Numbered from the stretch's first letter, positions 51,640 to 60,507 are shown. The stretch is DNA of 64,000 nucleotides from JAABRE01 sp964413275 (GCA_964413275.1 CAYPSO010000006.1:1-64000), one strand, 5' to 3'. Program-made: numbers and translations. The notes: a model not told the origin generated them from the letters alone.

Positions 51640-53547
51640 CTAGGATTGATGTTTGTTATAATAGTCCATATTCCAAGTTAATTTTACATAATTTTTATTA
51701 TTATTAAATTCTCTAAGCCAATTTCCTTCGGGTAATTCTGAGGCAATAGTTGACATTAATTTAGTACCATATCCTCCCTTTTTCCGCATATTTTGACTAT
51801 TAATATTATTATAACCATCATTAATTATTTCTAAAATAGCTTGTTCTTGTTTTTGAAATAGATTTATTTCTAAATAAGTAGCATTGCCATAGGGAGGTTG
51901 AGCGTGTTTGATAACATTATTAATTGCTTCACAGAAAAAACGAAAAATATCTTCTCGTGATTCTAACCAGAAACTATTTAATTTTGGTTCTTTTATTTTA
52001 TTAACTTTAAAAATAATTTTTAAAGTTAGTTCTTGACTTGCTTTTAATTGAGTGATTTTATTTTTAATTCCTATATCTAAACCTTGACGTAACTCTGAAC
52101 TAATTTCAAAAGATAAATTGCGGGTATTATCAAGGTAAATACGAATATTTTTTCCCATAATTTCCAATTTATCTAAAATCAAATTAACTTTTTCATTCTC
52201 TTGTTCCATTTCTAATAATTCAACATCGTCCATAATCATTTTTAATTCTTGTAAAGGGCCATCATGAATATTAGACGCAACACGATGTAAAAGCTTTTTA
52301 GCATAGGAAATAATTGCTTTTCTTTCAATAGCTTGTAACCTATTTAATTCATTTTGCTGTTGTTCAATTAGATTTTGTTGTCGAAGTAATTTTAAGCTGA
52401 TTTTAAGAGAAATAGCTGTTAAGAACCAAGTACATATTGGCAAAATTATTAAAAATATTAAGTTAAAATAGGAAACAAAAATAATATTTAAGATATATAC
52501 AGATATTAAGAAATAAATTAAAAATAAATAAGTATTTTGTTTCTTGATTTCTAAATTTGTAATAATGATACTGATAAATACACTACCTATGGTAATAAAA
52601 AAAATATTAAGAAAATATGGTATAGTTTGATAATATTCTTGATTAATTAAATTAGCTAAAATATTAGCTTGTAGCTCTACTGAATTTGTTAAATTACCCC
52701 AGGGGGCTTTAATCGCCATATTAGTTGGTTTATCTATTCCGGCAAAACCAACTAATACTATTTTATTCTCTAAATAATTAGAGGGTAAATTATTAAACTT
52801 TTCTAAGGTTAAAGTTTTAAATTTTAGTTGTTTATGTAAAAATTTTAAATTAAGTTTATTAGGATATTCTTGTAAATTTTTATTAAGTTCTAGGGATTGA
52901 TTATATTTGCTTAAAGTAAGGATAGCAAAGGATTGAAAAAGTTTTATATCCTGACGATTATCTGAGGGAAAAAATTCACCTTTTGTATGTAATTGTCTGG
53001 CAGAGCTATTAATAGATATAGGATTCTCTGCTTCTGGCTCATATTCAAAAAAACCAAATACTTCTTCTGGTAATATCTTTGGATACCCAGCAGAATCAAA
53101 AGGAAGAAATTTATAATAAATTTGTATTTCTGGTTTTTGCTTATCTTTTATTTGATGGGTAGGAGTAACAATTACTATTTTATCATGATAGTTAGTCACC
53201 AGGGATTTAAGAGGTTCATTTATTTCCTCATATTCATAATTGTTTACCCAATAAGGCAGTAAATTAAGTACAACAACACTAGCCCTTTTATTAATAATCT
53301 GCTTAATCAAATTACCATAAAAAACCGATTCATTTAATAATCCTTGTTCTCTTAATTCTTCTTCTTTAAGTTGTAAGATTATAATTTCACTATTGACTTT
53401 TTTTGATGATATTCTCTGAGCTAAAGCATCATAAACATATAACTCTAATTTATCTACCAAAGAAATATTACTGAGAATAAGACTATAGACAATACTCCCA
53501 AAAATACCCCAAAAAATAGTTAGTTTTTGCCAAGGATTAGAAAACAC
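51640..53547 (-). CDS. CHASE2-domain sensor histidine kinase
   Basis: A 635-aa membrane kinase. One N-terminal helix is followed by an extracytoplasmic CHASE2 sensor (about residues 30-300, ending in ENKIVLVGFAGIDKPTN). Then come three membrane segments (about 310-385), a coiled linker, and a NarL-group dimerisation domain with phospho-acceptor His428 in NIHDGPLQELK. The C-terminal HATPase has AINNVIKHA, IINDG and KKGGYGTKLM. HDGPLQ kinases pair with LuxR-type regulators; one lies at 57523-58179, at the far end of the neighbouring cluster. It follows the small secreted protein at 53579 by 31 bases. Confidence 0.88.
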   Translation of the reverse strand: MFSNPWQKLTIFWGIFGSIVYSLILSNISLVDKLELYVYDALAQRISSKKVNSEIIILQLKEEELREQGLLNESVFYGNLIKQIINKRASVVVLNLLPYWVNNYEYEEINEPLKSLVTNYHDKIVIVTPTHQIKDKQKPEIQIYYKFLPFDSAGYPKILPEEVFGFFEYEPEAENPISINSSARQLHTKGEFFPSDNRQDIKLFQSFAILTLSKYNQSLELNKNLQEYPNKLNLKFLHKQLKFKTLTLEKFNNLPSNYLENKIVLVGFAGIDKPTNMAIKAPWGNLTNSVELQANILANLINQEYYQTIPYFLNIFFITIGSVFISIIITNLEIKKQNTYLFLIYFLISVYILNIIFVSYFNLIFLIILPICTWFLTAISLKISLKLLRQQNLIEQQQNELNRLQAIERKAIISYAKKLLHRVASNIHDGPLQELKMIMDDVELLEMEQENEKVNLILDKLEIMGKNIRIYLDNTRNLSFEISSELRQGLDIGIKNKITQLKASQELTLKIIFKVNKIKEPKLNSFWLESREDIFRFFCEAINNVIKHAQPPYGNATYLEINLFQKQEQAILEIINDGYNNINSQNMRKKGGYGTKLMSTIASELPEGNWLREFNNNKNYVKLTWNMDYYNKHQS

Positions 53548-53578
53548 AAATAAATAGTTATAAACTACTAAATCTAAT

Positions 53579-53923
53579 TTATTTAGATAGACGATATAAA
53601 ATAACTCGGTAGGGTTGTTTTTGATATAAAGTCACAGCTAACTTGCCATTTTGTTGCTTAAAATTCCAAGTATTTCCCGAAACAGAAGTTGAACCATTTA
53701 AACTAGAAGATGAGGAATTAATTCTAACTTGTTGATTTTGAGATGGCCCAGAAAGAAACTTAATAGTATTACCTTCTACTTCTATTTTAAGCTCCAATGA
53801 GCCTCCTTCTCCCGCACCTTTAACAATTTGTCCTCTACCCTGCCAAATTTGCCCCGCAATACTCGGTGCTGACAAAGCAGAAACATAAATCATTGTAGTA
53901 ATAATAGTTAGTAGAGATTTCAT
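53579..53923 (-). CDS. Small secreted protein, unknown
   Basis: A 114-aa protein. A signal peptide (residues 1-23, ending APSIAG or SIA) precedes a beta-rich domain: GQIWQGRGQIVKGAGEGGSL, ELKIEVEGNTIKFLSGP and TWNFKQQNGKLAVTLYQKQ. No cysteine. I do not recognise the family. It is the first gene of the minus-strand unit that also contains the histidine kinase, and it is divergent from the curlin-like cluster, so it may be part of the same extracellular system or a ligand reporter for the kinase (inference). Confidence 0.7.
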   Translation of the reverse strand: MKSLLTIITTMIYVSALSAPSIAGQIWQGRGQIVKGAGEGGSLELKIEVEGNTIKFLSGPSQNQQVRINSSSSSLNGSTSVSGNTWNFKQQNGKLAVTLYQKQPYRVILYRLSK

Positions 53924-53979
53924 TATTGATAAAATTTATTCTATTCCTATTATATTAGCTGACAGCTTTTATCTACGTC

Positions 53980-54032
53980 TTACGGTATTGTCTAATTATT
54001 GTTGCGGTTTACCGTAATTAAATATGCGGTTT
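53980..54032. promoter_or_regulatory. Candidate operator in the divergent promoter
   Basis: TTACGGTA (53980-53987) and TACCGTAA (54010-54017) are perfect inverted repeats. TGCGGTTT occurs twice in the same direction at 54003-54010 and 54025-54032, start-to-start 22 bp, about two helical turns. They lie in the 175-base space between the divergent gene starts. The LuxR-type regulator at the end of the plus-strand cluster is the natural candidate to bind here (inference). Confidence 0.45.
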
Positions 54033-54098
54033 TAGGTAAGGATTTATTTTTTTAAAGCGAATAGTATGCACATAACAAATAAAAAAAGGACGAAACCT

Positions 54099-54467
54099 AT
54101 GAAACGTTTTACTTGTACCTTACTTACAATTTCCACTATTTTAATTAGCTCTGCTTCTATCGCATCTGCACGCCCTACCGAATCAGGTAGTGTTCAAACT
54201 AGCACTCAAACTTCAGTTATTACTGGTGATAGAAACATAACAGTTCAAACTTCTCAACAACAAAACCAGGTAAATCGTCGTAATTCTGATAATTCCACTG
54301 ATGTTAGTGTACAAGATGCACAACAAAATTGTGATGTATTAGGACGTGGTAATGTTTGCGATCAATCCACCAGACAAAATAATCGTGTAACTGATAATAA
54401 TCAACCCAATAATTATAGTAATCGCCGTTATAAAGATTATCGCAATAATCGTTACTACAAAAAGTAA
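54099..54467 (+). CDS. Secreted curlin-like repeat protein
   Basis: The preferred ATG at 54099, behind AGGA, gives 122 residues with a clean signal peptide (MKRFTCTLLTISTILISSAS, cut after SIASA). An upstream ATG (54066) would add 11 residues. The mature part has two repeats of the pattern Q-x6-7-G-x-x-N-x3-Q-x3-Q: QTSVITGDRNITVQTSQQQ and QNCDVLGRGNVCDQSTRQ. The second carries two Cys. The tail is rich in Asn, Arg and Tyr. The Gln/Asn ladder recalls curli subunits and is shared with the 526-aa protein downstream. Probable extracellular fibre component; no identified homologue. Confidence 0.65.
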   Translation: MKRFTCTLLTISTILISSASIASARPTESGSVQTSTQTSVITGDRNITVQTSQQQNQVNRRNSDNSTDVSVQDAQQNCDVLGRGNVCDQSTRQNNRVTDNNQPNNYSNRRYKDYRNNRYYKK

Positions 54468-54578
54468 AAATACAATTTTTCAATCACCCAAGCTTAGTCT
54501 AGGAAAGGTTTGTCTTATAACTTTTTATAAACTACTTTTCCCTAGATATTCCTATTAATATATTTGAGGTAATTTCCC

Positions 54579-54905
54579 ATGAAGATTAGAAAATTCTGTC
54601 TTCTTGTTTCATCTTTAATTATATTTACGCCAACTATTACAATGGCACAAATGACTATCAGAAATGGCAACACAGTAGTTGAAACTGATGGTAATGGTAG
54701 AGTAAGAATTTTTAAAGATAAAGGTAGAACTAATATCTATCATCAAAATCGCAGAGCATATCCATATTATCAATGGTTACGTGAAAATGATGATTTTGAA
54801 TACGCTCATCCTAGAAAAAACTGCTATCAATATCATAGACAAACAGTAAGTAATCACAGTTCAAATCGTCGAGTTACACAAAACAGTGTCTCTCACTGTA
54901 AGTGA
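54579..54905 (+). CDS. Small secreted basic protein, unknown
   Basis: A 108-aa protein. The signal peptide MKIRKFCLLVSSLIIFTPTI ends TMA-Q. The mature part starts with a beta-like Gly/Asn stretch (IRNGNTVVETDGNGRVRIF) and becomes rich in His, Tyr, Asn and Arg, with two Cys near the end. I do not recognise it. It lies 111 bases after the curlin-like gene, with an imperfect stem-loop in the spacer, in the same orientation. Confidence 0.65.
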   Translation: MKIRKFCLLVSSLIIFTPTITMAQMTIRNGNTVVETDGNGRVRIFKDKGRTNIYHQNRRAYPYYQWLRENDDFEYAHPRKNCYQYHRQTVSNHSSNRRVTQNSVSHCK

Positions 54906-54997
54906 ATATTATTGTAGCAGTTAGCTTAAGTTTTAATTGCTATCCTTTATAAGATTTTTTTGCTTTTTTGTAACTTAAATTAAGGAATAAAAACAAA

Positions 54998-55393
54998 ATG
55001 AAAATAACTCAATATTTATTAGGTTGCTCGGCTTTTTTAATAATTAATTCCCTCTCTACTTCCCCCGCATCTGCTCAATGTATGCAGATTGATATTGGTA
55101 TGCAAATAGATGTTTCCGCAGCCAAAGCAGATCAAACCTACAATCCCAATATGCAACAGCAGGGTAATTGTAATGGCAATGCTAGTGTAACAAGTGGTGT
55201 TCAAGTTAATACCAGTGGTAGTGGCAGACATCGACAACATCGTGAGGTGAATCATACCATAAATGGAAATAACAGTAATCGTGGTAATTCCAACGGAGAA
55301 GTAATACAACGTAGCATTAATCTTCAAGTCGATTTAGATAATCCGGCTGATGGCTATAATCCCTCATTACCATCTTCACGGAAAAGGAAATAA
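54998..55393 (+). CDS. Small secreted Asn/Gln-rich protein, unknown
   Basis: A 131-aa protein. The signal peptide ends TSPASA-Q. The mature region alternates polar and hydrophobic residues (CMQIDIGMQIDVSAAKADQT, GNCNGNASVTSGVQVNTSG and INGNNSNRGNSNGEVIQRSI-NLQ), and the last segment resembles the G-x-x-N...Q...Q repeat of its neighbours. Two Cys. It ends in a basic SSRKRK tail. No family recognised. Position, export and composition place it in the same extracellular system (inference). Confidence 0.65.
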   Translation: MKITQYLLGCSAFLIINSLSTSPASAQCMQIDIGMQIDVSAAKADQTYNPNMQQQGNCNGNASVTSGVQVNTSGSGRHRQHREVNHTINGNNSNRGNSNGEVIQRSINLQVDLDNPADGYNPSLPSSRKRK

Positions 55394-55436
55394 ATAACAT
55401 ATTCGCTTCTTAAAATAAGAATAGGAATGATAAATC

Positions 55437-55883
55437 ATGAATAAACTTACAGGAAAAACAACTTTAATTTTAATAGCAATTTTAGGTATTAATATTCTCA
55501 GTATTATGCCTTCTAAATCTCATCCTTTTGCAGGGATGGGTAATCAATTAATATCTGAAACAATACAACAAACATCAGTAAATATTAGCGCAGCAAATTT
55601 AGGACAACCTCACTTACTAAAAATAAGTGGTTCTGGAAATAAATATTTATCTGGTACTATCGAATTAAACGGTAAAACTATTACTAATCTTATTGGGAGT
55701 AGCAAAGAAGTTAATTTATCTTCTTATTTACGAAAAGGAACTAATACTATAGATATAGTAGGAAGATATAGTCCTACTTATGTAAGTATTAAGGTCGAAT
55801 TTTCCGCTCCTAATACGGTAGTTAGTCAAGAAGCTTCTGGTCAAGGAATATTAAACCAAAAAATAGTTATTATAGTAGAATAG
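55437..55883 (+). CDS. Secreted beta-rich protein, unknown
   Basis: A 148-aa protein. Hydrophobic signal region at residues 9-25 (TLILIAILGINILSIMP), then a beta-sandwich-like domain: KYLSGTIELNGKTITNLIG, VNLSSYLRKGTNTIDIVGRY and YVSIKVEFSAPN, ending SGQGILNQKIVIIV. It has no Cys. The domain looks like a small carbohydrate-binding or chaperone-type beta fold, but I cannot name a family. It precedes the 526-aa protein by 49 bases. Confidence 0.65.
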   Translation: MNKLTGKTTLILIAILGINILSIMPSKSHPFAGMGNQLISETIQQTSVNISAANLGQPHLLKISGSGNKYLSGTIELNGKTITNLIGSSKEVNLSSYLRKGTNTIDIVGRYSPTYVSIKVEFSAPNTVVSQEASGQGILNQKIVIIVE

Positions 55884-55932
55884 CTCATAGTTAAAGAGCT
55901 AACAGCTAAAAGCTAACAACTAACAAACTTAT

Positions 55933-57513
55933 ATGTCTTTAAGTCAAAATTCAATTCCTCAAGGAATTATTCAAGAAGTTGCCATATTAAATGGCAAAAA
56001 TAATTTAGTTCAACAGAATATTAGTCAAAATCTTATTATCTATTTAGTCTCTGCTCCTGATATTGCAGAAACGGCAAGCATTAATACATTTTTACAAACA
56101 AATAGCGATATTGGTGTTGATAATCAGGTATCTCAGAATCTCAATCAAACTATGGGAGATTTTCCTTTATTTCCTAACCATTTTGTAGAAGGAAAGAGGG
56201 AAGATGTAGATAAAAATAATTTAGTTTTAGATTATAATGATTTTATTGGTAATGATGACATTTTAGATAGTGTTCAATTTACTAATCAGCAAATCATAGT
56301 AGAAGGAAATAATAATGATTTTTCAAACTCTTCAGAACAAATAATTTACGATTTATCTTGGTACGATGAATTTGCATTTAACCAAAATAATATTTTTGAT
56401 AATAATCTCACTTTTGATGATTTTTTAGAAGATTTTGTCGGAGATTATGTTTTAGATTCAGTACAATTTGCTGTTCAAGATATTGTTATTCGTGGTAATA
56501 GAAATAGTATCACACAGGATTTAGAACAGACTATTGCTACCTTTATTGTTTTAGATGATGATTTTATAGAAGAGTTGTCAGAAGATTCTGCAAATTTATC
56601 TCCGGTACAATTAGTTATTCAGGAAGATTTTATCGACACTAATAATAATCAAATAGAACAAAATGTGACCCAAAATATTAGCTTTGATTTTTCTTTTAGT
56701 AACGAACCTAATCGTAATATATCAGAAGTAACAGGGGAAGAATTAGAAATAGAAAAATTAAATTTTAATATTGATGATTTTATTCTACCAGTTTTAGAGA
56801 ATACAAACAAAGATACAGTAGTATTTGCTAATCAAGATACTTTACAAAAAACAGATGTTTTTGGGGATAAAAATACAGATATTAAAGAAAATAGTCAAAT
56901 TCTAGTTTTGTCTGAAACAGATGAAATCATCTTTGCTGGAAATGGTGATGATACTTTTGCCGTAGGTTTAACTAATAATTTTGATGGTTTAGAAAATTTA
57001 ATTTTTACTGGTGCTGGCAATGATACTATAGATATTTCTGAAAGTTTGCATAATCTTCCTAATACAATTCTGAGTAATAATAAAATTCATGCAGGTAGTG
57101 GTAATGATGAAATTATTGGCTTACGGGGCGATCGCATTTTTGCCGGAAATGGTGATGATATTTTAAAAACAGCTACAGGAGGAGGTAAAAATAGATTTTA
57201 TGGTGAAGCCGGAAATGATGAATTTTTTGTTAGTGATGGTGGTGGAAATATAATTTCTGGTGGTTTAGGTGAAGATATATTTTGGCTAATAAACAATGAA
57301 ATTCCCTCAGAAATAAATACAGTTATTGATTTTAATTTAGAAGATGATTTTATCGGAATTAAAGGTTTAGGTGACAATCCCAATCTTAGTTTTGAATCTG
57401 GAGATTCAGGTAATACAATATTAATGCTTAATAATTCTATCAATATTGCTAATTTTTTAGGCATTCAACCATCGGAATTAGAACAAGCTAGACTAATTAT
57501 AGATAATAGTTAG
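55933..57513 (+). CDS. Curlin-like repeat / RTX protein, probable type I secretion substrate
   Basis: A 526-aa very acidic protein without signal peptide. Residues 10-326 hold six copies of a Q...(I/V)xGxxNxxxQxxxQ unit at about 14-33, 55-73, 115-136, 178-199, 226-248 and 301-322, for example QEVAILNGKNNLVQQNISQ and QDIVIRGNRNSITQDLEQ. The spacing is wide, with acidic linkers. Residues 330-450 have RTX-type GNGDDTF, GAGNDTI, GSGNDEI and GEAGNDEFF. The C-terminus (VIDFNLEDDFIGI) looks like a type I secretion region. The same repeat occurs in the Sec-exported protein at 54099, which suggests co-assembly (inference). The response regulator starts 9 bases later. Confidence 0.7.
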   Translation: MSLSQNSIPQGIIQEVAILNGKNNLVQQNISQNLIIYLVSAPDIAETASINTFLQTNSDIGVDNQVSQNLNQTMGDFPLFPNHFVEGKREDVDKNNLVLDYNDFIGNDDILDSVQFTNQQIIVEGNNNDFSNSSEQIIYDLSWYDEFAFNQNNIFDNNLTFDDFLEDFVGDYVLDSVQFAVQDIVIRGNRNSITQDLEQTIATFIVLDDDFIEELSEDSANLSPVQLVIQEDFIDTNNNQIEQNVTQNISFDFSFSNEPNRNISEVTGEELEIEKLNFNIDDFILPVLENTNKDTVVFANQDTLQKTDVFGDKNTDIKENSQILVLSETDEIIFAGNGDDTFAVGLTNNFDGLENLIFTGAGNDTIDISESLHNLPNTILSNNKIHAGSGNDEIIGLRGDRIFAGNGDDILKTATGGGKNRFYGEAGNDEFFVSDGGGNIISGGLGEDIFWLINNEIPSEINTVIDFNLEDDFIGIKGLGDNPNLSFESGDSGNTILMLNNSINIANFLGIQPSELEQARLIIDNS

Positions 57514-57522
57514 TAAAAATGT

Positions 57523-58179
57523 ATGTCCGAAAAACATCTAAAATTTTTAATTGTTGAAGATCATCCAGAAGTAGCAGAAAATAACTGTAAATTTTTACAG
57601 CATTTAGATTCATCTGCTATTTGTATTTTAGCTGAAAATCCAGAGCAAGCAAAAGAAAGATTAAAATTAGAAATTCCTGATTTAATCGTAGTTGATTTAC
57701 AATACGGAACAATTACTGGCATTAATTCAGCTAAACCCGGATTGGATTTATTAGCTTATTTATTTCAAGAATATCCTAACCTTAATATTTTAGTTTATAC
57801 TAGCGATCCTAGCCTATTAAAAAGTAGTTTAAAATTGATTAATGAACATCATGGAGGCTTCGTTGTAGTTAATAAAATTGAACGCAGAAAATCCTTTATT
57901 AATGGAGCTAAAATTTCCCTTAATGGTGAATTTAAAATACCGATGGAATTAAGAGAAGAATTGATTTTAAGCGAACGAGAATTAGAGATATTAGAATTAC
58001 TTTGTCACGATTCTCTTACTGATAAAGCCATTGCAGAAAAAATGTGTTTATCTTTAAAAACAATTCAAAATTCTGTACAAAAAATAAAATTTAAGTTAAA
58101 TGTTGAAAATTCTGAGGAAAAAAGTTCGAGGGTTGCTCTTTGTATGGAAGTATTAAAACGAAAATTAATTAATTTTTAA
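57523..58179 (+). CDS. NarL/LuxR-type response regulator
   Basis: A 218-aa two-domain regulator. The receiver has the acidic pair Glu12-Asp13, phospho-acceptor Asp58 (LIVVDLQYG), Thr93 (VYTSD) and Lys118 (VVNK). The C-terminal LuxR helix-turn-helix (about residues 150-205) has LSERELEILELLCHDSLTDK and LSLKTIQNSVQKIK. It is almost fused to the preceding curlin-like/RTX gene (9 bases), and the only histidine kinase nearby is the HDGPLQ-type kinase at 51640, at the opposite end of the cluster. It probably controls the divergent promoter at 53.9-54.1 kb (inference). Confidence 0.9.
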   Translation: MSEKHLKFLIVEDHPEVAENNCKFLQHLDSSAICILAENPEQAKERLKLEIPDLIVVDLQYGTITGINSAKPGLDLLAYLFQEYPNLNILVYTSDPSLLKSSLKLINEHHGGFVVVNKIERRKSFINGAKISLNGEFKIPMELREELILSERELEILELLCHDSLTDKAIAEKMCLSLKTIQNSVQKIKFKLNVENSEEKSSRVALCMEVLKRKLINF

Positions 58180-58288
58180 AATAAATTAATTTCATTCAAT
58201 TACTAAGATAAACAATTAATTATTTCTTTTTACTAATATTTTTCTTAGTATGTTATAATCATATTAAAATGTTTATTCTTTTTTGCTT

Positions 58289-58507
58289 ATGAACATACCT
58301 AATCAACAACAATTTACTGTAGAATATGCTCGTCAAAATTTTAATCAAATAATTGAAACTGCTGAAAAAGAACCTATTACTTTAACTCAAAATGAGCAGA
58401 AATTTTTCTTGATTAATCAAGATATTTTGGAATCTTGGTTAGAAACATTTGCACTGTTACAAGATCAAGAAATTTCAAATGATATAAAAATGGCTAAGGA
58501 GATTTGA
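58289..58507 (+). CDS. Phd/YefM-like antitoxin
   Basis: A 72-aa protein from ATG 58289 (a TTG two codons earlier is an alternative). The fold pattern FTVEYARQNFNQIIETAEKE, PITLTQNEQKFFLINQDILE matches the Phd/YefM DNA-binding antitoxin family. It overlaps by four bases a frame that encodes only the C-terminal end of a RelE/YoeB-like toxin, so the pair is no longer complete. Confidence 0.75.
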   Translation: MNIPNQQQFTVEYARQNFNQIIETAEKEPITLTQNEQKFFLINQDILESWLETFALLQDQEISNDIKMAKEI

Positions 58508-58617
58508 AAGGTTTATATTCTTATCGTTTAAATCTCAAAGATAGAATTCTTTATGAAATTATATCTTCCGATCAAACAATTTTAATTATTCGTGCTAGAA
58601 GTCATTATGGTGATTAA
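58504..58617 (+). pseudogene. RelE/YoeB-like toxin, C-terminal remnant
   Basis: The frame from TTG 58504 reads LKGLYSYRLNLKDRILYEI, then ISSDQTILIIRARSHYGD and TAA. This is the last about 37 residues of a RelE-superfamily toxin (typically 80-90 residues), ending in the usual HYG(D). The N-terminal half is gone: a TAA lies in frame at 58495-58497. The remnant overlaps the antitoxin stop as in an intact pair, so the deletion joined antitoxin to toxin tail. Confidence 0.7.
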
Positions 58618-58807
58618 GTAAAGTTGTAAACGAGATTCAGAACAATTAATCTACTAATAAGTCGTCTAACTGAATAGAATTAAACTATAGGATTCCAAAA
58701 CTCTCGATCGCCTTTCAATCCAATACACCTATTGTCATTATAAAATCCTCACCCTTCCTTGCCTATTAAGCTACATTAATGATGTAACTGTTTACAAAAC
58801 TTAACCT

Positions 58808-59599
58808 ATGTTGGAATTATATCAATTTGAAATTTCCCAATATTCAGAAAAAGTACGCCTAATCCTAGATTACAAAGGTTTACCCTACAAAAAAATAGAA
58901 GTTACTCCCGGAGTTGGGCAATTAGAAGTATATAAGATTTCTGGTCAAAGACAAGTCCCCGTCTTAAAAGATGGCGATACAGTCATCTCAGATTCCACAG
59001 AAATCGCTTTATATTTAGATCGTAAGTATCCCGAAAAACCTATTTTACCGATAGATTCATTGCAAAGAGGACAATGTTTATTAATCGAAGAATGGGCAGA
59101 TGAATCCATTGGCATCAAAGGGAGAAAAGCTTTCTTAGGAGCATTAAACAAAAATGCTAATTTCCGCAAGTCGATTTTACCAAAGCAAACCCCAGATATT
59201 CTCAAAAATCTTATAGGTGCAGTCCCCGGAGAATTTTTAGATATTTTAGGAAGCACCGTTGGCACAGGAGGAGATGCCTTAAAAGAAGCAGAAAAGGGCT
59301 TAAAACAAGATTTAGAAGCTTTAACCCTGATTTTAGAGAAAAAACCTTATTTAGTTACAGATCATCCCACATTAGCAGATTTAGCCGTAGCTGGATTAAG
59401 TATTATTCTGAAAATGCCGGGGGGTAATTATTTAGATATTCCTGAAGAATTTAAAGGGAAAGGAATCCCCGGAATAGCAGATAATAGTGCTTATGAGATA
59501 TTTTTTAACTGGCGAGATCGACTTTATGAAGAATATCGTCAAGTTTCGGGTAAAAATAACCAATCTGATTCAAATCCCACCACCATTGAAATTGAATAG
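58808..59599 (+). CDS. Glutathione S-transferase family protein
   Basis: A 263-aa protein with an N-terminal thioredoxin-like domain: LYQFEISQYSEKVRLILDYK, SGQRQVPVLKDGD and ISDSTEIALYLDRKYP. The helical C-terminal domain includes HPTLADLAVAGLSIIL. It is longer than the GST at 13573 and only distantly similar. The catalytic residue could be Ser or Tyr in QYSEK; substrate unknown. It is monocistronic, followed by a 10-bp inverted repeat. Confidence 0.87.
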   Translation: MLELYQFEISQYSEKVRLILDYKGLPYKKIEVTPGVGQLEVYKISGQRQVPVLKDGDTVISDSTEIALYLDRKYPEKPILPIDSLQRGQCLLIEEWADESIGIKGRKAFLGALNKNANFRKSILPKQTPDILKNLIGAVPGEFLDILGSTVGTGGDALKEAEKGLKQDLEALTLILEKKPYLVTDHPTLADLAVAGLSIILKMPGGNYLDIPEEFKGKGIPGIADNSAYEIFFNWRDRLYEEYRQVSGKNNQSDSNPTTIEIE

Positions 59600-59615
59600 T
59601 TGAATAGTTAAGATT

Positions 59616-59668
59616 TAGGCTCTCCTCAAAAATATATATATCTAAAATTATAAATACGGGAGAGCCTA
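59616..59668. repeat. 10-bp inverted repeat, possible terminator
   Basis: TAGGCTCTCC (59616-59625) and GGAGAGCCTA (59659-59668) are perfect complements around a 33-base AT-rich loop. No T-run follows on either strand, so a terminator role is uncertain. Confidence 0.6.
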
Positions 59669-59694
59669 ATAAGTTATATAACAAATAATCAATA

Positions 59695-60495
59695 ATGAAA
59701 TTAAACCAAGATATATTGAGACAATTTTCCAATTTTATTGCCATTATTGCTGCTTTTGTCACAAATATTTTAGCCAATATTTATCCCTTAAATGGATTAA
59801 CTATTGGTGAAATTTCTAATACTATTTTCAAAGATGTTCTAATTACACCTGCTAATTATGCTTTTGCCATTTGGGGAGTTATTTATTTAGGGTTAATTAG
59901 TTTTGCTATTTATCAAGCCTTACCTTCCCAAAAACAAAATTCTATTCTCCGCAAAATTGGTTATTTATTAGTGATAAGTAGTTTTGCCCAAATTATCTGG
60001 GTAGTTCTTTTTCAATTTCAATATTTTGGTCTTTCAGTAGTGGCAATGTTAGTAATTTTAATACCTTTAACCATAATTTATTTGCGTTTAAAACCAGAAT
60101 TTAGTAATGCTAGATTGCTATTTGCAAAATCATTTTCTCGACAAGAAAAATGGTTAATTAATATTCCTATAAGTATTTATTTTGCTTGGATTAGTGTGGC
60201 GACAATTGTTAATATGGCAAGTTTCCTTGATTATTGGGATTGGGATGGTTGGGGAATTAGTCCTCAAATCTGGACAGTTATTATGATAATTATTGCTACT
60301 GCGATCGCTATTATAGTAACTATAAAATATTCAGATATTGCTTATGGTGGAGTATTTATTTGGGCATTAGTCGCAATTACTATACGTCATCTCGATAGTT
60401 TAACTATTGCTGGTACAGCCGGAGTAGGTGCAGTTATTCTGTTTTTATTAATATTAAAATTTTTAAATATAGGCAAATATAGAAGATTTTCTTAG
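59695..60495 (+). CDS. TspO/MBR-related tryptophan-rich membrane protein
   Basis: A 266-aa integral membrane protein with about seven hydrophobic segments. TPANYAFAIWGVIYLGLISFA is the PxxxFxxxWxxxY signature of the tryptophan-rich sensory protein (TspO/MBR) superfamily, and Trp-rich SFLDYWDWDGWG lies later. It is longer than classical TspO (about 160 residues), as are the plant/cyanobacterial long relatives. Ligand (porphyrin or other) unproven. Confidence 0.78.
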   Translation: MKLNQDILRQFSNFIAIIAAFVTNILANIYPLNGLTIGEISNTIFKDVLITPANYAFAIWGVIYLGLISFAIYQALPSQKQNSILRKIGYLLVISSFAQIIWVVLFQFQYFGLSVVAMLVILIPLTIIYLRLKPEFSNARLLFAKSFSRQEKWLINIPISIYFAWISVATIVNMASFLDYWDWDGWGISPQIWTVIMIIIATAIAIIVTIKYSDIAYGGVFIWALVAITIRHLDSLTIAGTAGVGAVILFLLILKFLNIGKYRRFS

Positions 60496-60507
60496 TAGAA
60501 GGTAAAT

